Below the pieces are notes generated by a model. It was given only the letters and a program-made list of their open reading frames with translations. It did no database searches and was not told where the DNA came from. Below, in pieces: positions 18,001 to 19,394 of a DNA stretch of 19,394 bases (the first letter of the stretch is position 1; every line of letters begins with the position of its first letter). Both the position numbers and the translations under genes were made by a program. The stretch is taken from NCBI GenBank assembly GCA_900765525.1, contig CAAFRY010000230.1:1-19394 (forward strand), written 5' to 3'. Source of the DNA: an uncultured Blautia sp. (GTDB lineage Bacteria; Bacillota; Clostridia; Lachnospirales; Lachnospiraceae).

Positions 18001-19146
18001 CTGATGCCAGAAAGGAAGACATCCGTACATTTCATTGTCCTCAAACCTGGCAATCCAGTTTACCAGTCTGCCCGGAATACCACAGTCATAGCCCGTGGCA
18101 TATTCGTTGATAATAATCTGGGGAACTCGGGGCACTTTTTTCCGGTCTGTCAAACCTTTTTCTATAGCTTCTCCCCAGTATTTTTCCCATTTTGCTGTAA
18201 AGTCTGCCTTATGGTCCGCCATCTTTATCAGGGCGTCCTCATCCAGCTCATGCCAGGTGATAATATCCGGCATACAGTCATGCTCTATGCAGTAGGGAAG
18301 AAAAGCATCCAGATTATACTCTATTTCATTTCCGTTTACATCCTTTGACCTGGCGGCCTTCTCTGCTGCGTTGATTTCCTCCACAATGGCTGCTGCCTCT
18401 TCTTCTGTAGCGCTCTCCGGAATTTCCTTTACCTCATATTCTGAATCATGGTGAAATCCAAAGGCTTTGTTATAATACCAGTCATTAGTACCTGCAACCA
18501 CAGCTTCCGGGTCTGCCTCTTTGATTGCTTTATAGTAGGCTTCCCAGGCTACCCCAAAATCCTTAGCGCCCCAGTTGGGGGTTCCCTCGTTTACAGGCAC
18601 ATAAATAATGGCCTGGTCAATGTCTACCCTGGCTCCAATGGTATCCTTAGGCTCTTCCGGGGTTCCGTGCTCCTCCTTCCATTGTTCTTTCCATTGGGAA
18701 ACTGCCGGAGCAATGGTTTCTTTTAAATCTTTGGCATATATCTCATAGTCTGTCATAACGCCAAATACTCCATAATAGTTACTGTTATACATCATTACCT
18801 GTTCCCCGCCGGATTCCAGGAAGGTTTTTGCCACATCCAAAGCATCACCATAGGGATGTTCCGTACCCAAGGCTCCCTTTGTAGCCAGCACCTTGGCGTT
18901 CAGCGGCACCAGGGTATTAGTCGTAGGCACGTCCTCACTGCTGACTCCATACAGAAATCCGGAAGCTCCGTGCAATATCTCCCCCTGTTGTTCCCCCATA
19001 TTCACCGTCAATTTTTCGGTCTCTGAAGTAACCGTATTTCCTGCAGCGTAAACCGTATCTCCATTCCCGGCAGGCCATAAAGCCGCTGCCGTCAAAAAGG
19101 CCAGTCCGCCGGATACCAGTCTGCTCCAGATTTTTTTCTTTCGCAT
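12034..19146 (-). CDS. Giant secreted, wall-anchored multidomain glycoside hydrolase-like protein
   Basis: 2370 residues. A signal peptide (1 to about 34, ending TVYA) leads into a TIM-barrel glycosidase-like domain (about 54-440) with a beta-sandwich tail. Candidate acid/base is E187 in YVPVNEGTPNW and candidate nucleophile E348 in IIINEYATGYD, with WHELD at 298-302; the Asn-Glu pair suggests clan GH-A, GH39-like, but no family is firm. Then follow three CBM6/35-like domains opening with EAEEA, EAEEA and EAEDC (539, 700, 852), a beta repeat (1027-1104), a CBM4-like domain (1110-1248), twin FVDCGDNN domains (1260-1456, 1541-1733), two FIVAR helical modules (1463-1532, 1824-1892), five Big_3 Ig-like domains (1738-2225), an acidic repeat linker, and sorting signal VKTGD (2335-2339), hydrophobic segment and KKKNNK tail. 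ATG 19144-19146 follows GGAGGG by 6 nt. It probably cleaves a complex glycan at the cell surface. Confidence 0.85.
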   Translation of the reverse strand: MRKKKIWSRLVSGGLAFLTAAALWPAGNGDTVYAAGNTVTSETEKLTVNMGEQQGEILHGASGFLYGVSSEDVPTTNTLVPLNAKVLATKGALGTEHPYGDALDVAKTFLESGGEQVMMYNSNYYGVFGVMTDYEIYAKDLKETIAPAVSQWKEQWKEEHGTPEEPKDTIGARVDIDQAIIYVPVNEGTPNWGAKDFGVAWEAYYKAIKEADPEAVVAGTNDWYYNKAFGFHHDSEYEVKEIPESATEEEAAAIVEEINAAEKAARSKDVNGNEIEYNLDAFLPYCIEHDCMPDIITWHELDEDALIKMADHKADFTAKWEKYWGEAIEKGLTDRKKVPRVPQIIINEYATGYDCGIPGRLVNWIARFEDNEMYGCLPFWHQANDLNDLAAEANEGNGAWWAFKWYGDMSGQRLKVSSTAYYDQLYGLAAIDEQKESAKVLFGGQDGAASVILENLDETKVFQEESYVHIKVEAASYVGMEGSEYGPPVLLEGDFAVDEDGDVSVSIQNMKFSTAYCMTVTKTDAEQETSVLTSSYINYYEAEEAQISGNASVISVYDNKSDYFGPTKYMSNDGGVYMKKGGKLTYSIQVPVDGRYKLTYVYGNGTGTLRNQAESSVGLNQTQTMETDGTISTTMVMKNTLLTNNMGNHVEYLDLAAGTHTISITSTDETENGEVLHDVLVVSYEGAYNGGSVSFDKIYEAEEADFNTLTSNKTWETNKISAVKRQNKLEGYSGSGYVTGLSEISVEDGGGIRWTVVVEESGLYNMEFRYQSQKEGKANLYIGNTDVTLTNLAKTIAVSDTKEKWKTSGATVYLQKGINIIDFDATADIALDYMRVKQPTEEETADLVTIIEAEDCIPSGAEGSYEIRESTGASGGKYVAGMNGSQNAKDTPGQYLEFTYEAEEEGSYQLQIFQSNDEICGSHSYNTKIIDKYMSVAVTDQEGEETSNHRYFFINTYSQDTFKEKSISLYLTKGTNKIRVYNDDSWKVYYGGSQSVAGTNVLVNRTPNLDKFIITPLSLEQALEQKEEYRIDIRTTEGGYAASAQNYVEKGGTFDVLITPEEGIRQILVNGEEKTEEAKEQKDGTYTLAIKNVKKDVTVQIYFQNPNEEATDEYIINPGFGTGDTYGWTAEGVEVNKRAQNSYDGYHAELTKDSSLVQTVEGIPAGNYYLGLYSRGSQNVSGKVKMKVVVSSKGQEVNSYEKEICLGENYEESVLALWIGQGMTVEISADTSELKKGAVFLDNFSIKAAESRDTASVDSSVLYFVDCGDNNVSTLPKDEMFGTRNSKTDSYYGVDPNTGYKWGIVITDQDYPVDAQNLSVGLWTKWQAARSWESNDLEDKYETWRCTDFQNQENGYTGSEKYIRYAFELEPGEYTVETGYYNMWGSCYGGNVTVKANGEEAETFDMGEATNYTDIAVSRSVNVTVGEDDGNKLSLSYERALDGGTLYVSYIKITRAGENPEADLSVLKQLYNGAASLSNEEGAYEESSWAALQQAMEAAKVYIEADFVGLEKQEEVNQCAEALRKAMAQLRTAESMTDSSLLYFVDCGDNNPATISGDGKLGSCQSLTDQVFAKDSVTGMEWGLVDKNGTNDSYVQGGKVFTNWIDAQPVADGSSVEDSFVFAANQFQNLEQIGGSIYISYKFQTNLEDGVYPVSVGFGNSWGCCDNPAIYTDYGTENQKQLSQDGFTVTKWGKGVWEGEAAAVNGYLTLDILMDPEAGNNESIQLTYIEVKKPVKEEASLVDLEIKAPDKTEYLVGEELDTAGMSVKALYSDDSQRELTDQEYTIRGFYTTTEGTRGAVISYKEGIRIVTKTFLYKVTEPEQLPVQKDALYQEIEKASQILASINPEEYTADSIEALKAALTEANALYGNEEATQEQVDQAVALLQSVGLIERSPEELVISSVPNKVSYVTGEELDTTGLEVILKYNNGTWKTLSDQEYQISGFDSSIPCENLELLVTAVGYPDEEGVALSASLWVQVIEETGEPYIHKLQVTPDRTEYGLGETLDISGWTVEAVYTDGTRETLSPDSYTFNGNEIDMNISGEKTVVITYENQETGAWATGEARIVVDEEPVLADLRLTSPEKLTYQKGEELDLTGLLVTGIYTDQTERQLTEDEYQVGGYNKDTVGVQTIYVSSGSIEKTFQVTVEEIPIQLVGLEINGKTLYQVGEQITPDKLTVTAVYSDGSRKVLSSEEYQINGFDSFKPGEITVTILFGEMTEELRVTIQEKPGADPDDTESPGETPDNPDDTENPGETPDNPNDTENPGETPDSPNDTENPGETPDNPDDTNNSGDTNPDDTEGKGKNEPQNTGGGQKNTGTSGKTGSSGQSSEKSAVKTGDTTWILPWTAAGLCSAAIWIRLSLRGKKKNNK
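12284..12452 (-). repeat. 39-bp tandem repeat (four copies plus a partial)
   Basis: Four in-frame 39-bp units start at 12284, 12323, 12362 and 12401, with a partial unit at 12440-12452. Each encodes 13 residues, roughly DDTENPGETPDNP. They form the wall-spanning linker of the giant protein. Units differ at only a few bases, so copy number is likely to vary by slippage or recombination. Confidence 0.9.
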
Positions 19147-19175
19147 AGTTTTCCCTCCTTGCATTGTTTGGTACT

Positions 19176-19204
19176 ATTTTGGGATAAAACAAAGGCACAT
19201 AGGA
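19176..19204 (-). promoter_or_regulatory. Promoter of the giant gene
   Basis: On the minus strand, a weak -10 CAAAAT (19176-19181), 17-bp spacer and non-consensus -35 TCCTAT (19199-19204). The positions were set by the 31-bp distance from the shared element. A leader of about 25 nt would precede the ATG. Confidence 0.45.
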
Positions 19205-19210
19205 GGGGAT

Positions 19211-19237
19211 ATATCTAAAAAAGGATTATTTTTCTAA
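19211..19237 (-). promoter_or_regulatory. Shared 27-bp element, copy B (giant gene)
   Basis: Reads TTAGAAA-AATAA-TCCTTTTTTAGATAT on the minus strand. It has the same two blocks as copy A, with the intervening 5 bp quite different. There is no hairpin here, so the conservation is not explained by a terminator. Confidence 0.65.
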
Positions 19238-19280
19238 TATTTTATAGCATCGAAATAAAACGAACACTATTATGTAAACT

Positions 19281-19324
19281 AAAATAAAAATCCCCAAAGA
19301 CCGATTTAAACTCAGACCTTGGGG
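19281..19324 (-). terminator. Intrinsic terminator downstream of the tRNA
   Basis: On the minus strand a 13-bp stem (19312-19324 with 19292-19304; two G-U pairs and one mismatch, base CCCCAA/TTGGGG) closes a 7-nt loop and is followed by ATTTTTATTTT. It ends transcription from the tRNA side and insulates the giant gene's promoter. Confidence 0.8.
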
Positions 19325-19365
19325 TATATGCTCCATTATTTTTTCTTATTTGCGACAATAAAAAA

Positions 19366-19394
19366 AGCGCGAGACGGGACTCGAACCCGCGGCC
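19366..19394 (-). tRNA. tRNA, 3' part only (isotype not determined)
   Basis: The minus strand carries a T arm, GCGGG-TTCGAGT-CCCGT, with the invariant TTC and A58, followed by a 7-nt acceptor strand CTCGCGC and discriminator T. The 3' CCA is not encoded; a T run follows directly. The anticodon and 5' half lie beyond the window, so the amino acid cannot be named. The implied 5' acceptor strand is GCGCGAG. Confidence 0.85.

Noticed and set aside
19211..19237. Copies of the 27-bp element explained merely as terminator T-tracts
   Set aside because: Only copy C is preceded by a hairpin; copies A and B have none, and all keep the same distance to a -10 box.

Overview
The window looks like part of a Firmicutes (Clostridia) chromosome, most likely Lachnospiraceae. 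The signs are purine-rich AGGAGG ribosome binding sites before nearly every gene, intermediate GC, a YesM/YesN-type two-component pair, an EFR1-type ferredoxin, and a giant sortase-anchored protein built from FIVAR and Ig-like (Big_3) modules. No species is assigned. Apart from a recombinase fragment at the left edge, every gene is on the minus strand, so the biological reading order runs from right (19394) to left (1).

Left region (1-3260): positions 1-186 are the last codons of a large serine recombinase on the plus strand. Its stop codon overlaps the stop of a 3'-truncated DUF1638 gene, which looks like the end of an integrated mobile element lying in that gene. Upstream on the minus strand are a HAD phosphatase, a flavodoxin and an EFR1 ferredoxin with two [4Fe-4S] motifs, forming a tight operon. 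Next comes a divergently independent but co-oriented Rrf2 regulator. Two nearly identical 19-bp palindromes, one before the Rrf2 gene and one before the EFR1 operon, are probable Rrf2 operators.

Middle region (3255-12005): a glycan uptake and processing locus. It holds a YesM-like sensor kinase, a YesN-like response regulator, a sugar-binding lipoprotein, two ABC permeases and a cytoplasmic GH31 glycosidase, in that transcription order. There is no ABC ATPase, so an unlinked shared ATPase is expected.

Right region (11986-19394): one 2370-residue secreted, wall-anchored protein. It has a TIM-barrel glycosidase-like domain (catalytic Glu candidates 187 and 348), a string of carbohydrate-binding-like domains, FIVAR helices, five Ig-like domains, a Pro/Asp/Thr-rich repeat linker and a C-terminal sorting signal. 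A tRNA 3' fragment with its terminator closes the window.

The most notable observation is a shared 27-bp element, TTAGAAA-N5-TCCTTTTTyAnATnT. It occurs once before each of three transcription units (giant glycanase, kinase/regulator, transporter/GH31), each time exactly 31 bp upstream of a -10-like hexamer. This suggests the three units form one regulon controlled by the encoded response regulator: the surface enzyme cuts a glycan, the lipoprotein and permeases import the fragments, and the GH31 enzyme trims them inside the cell. The substrate cannot be read from the sequence.
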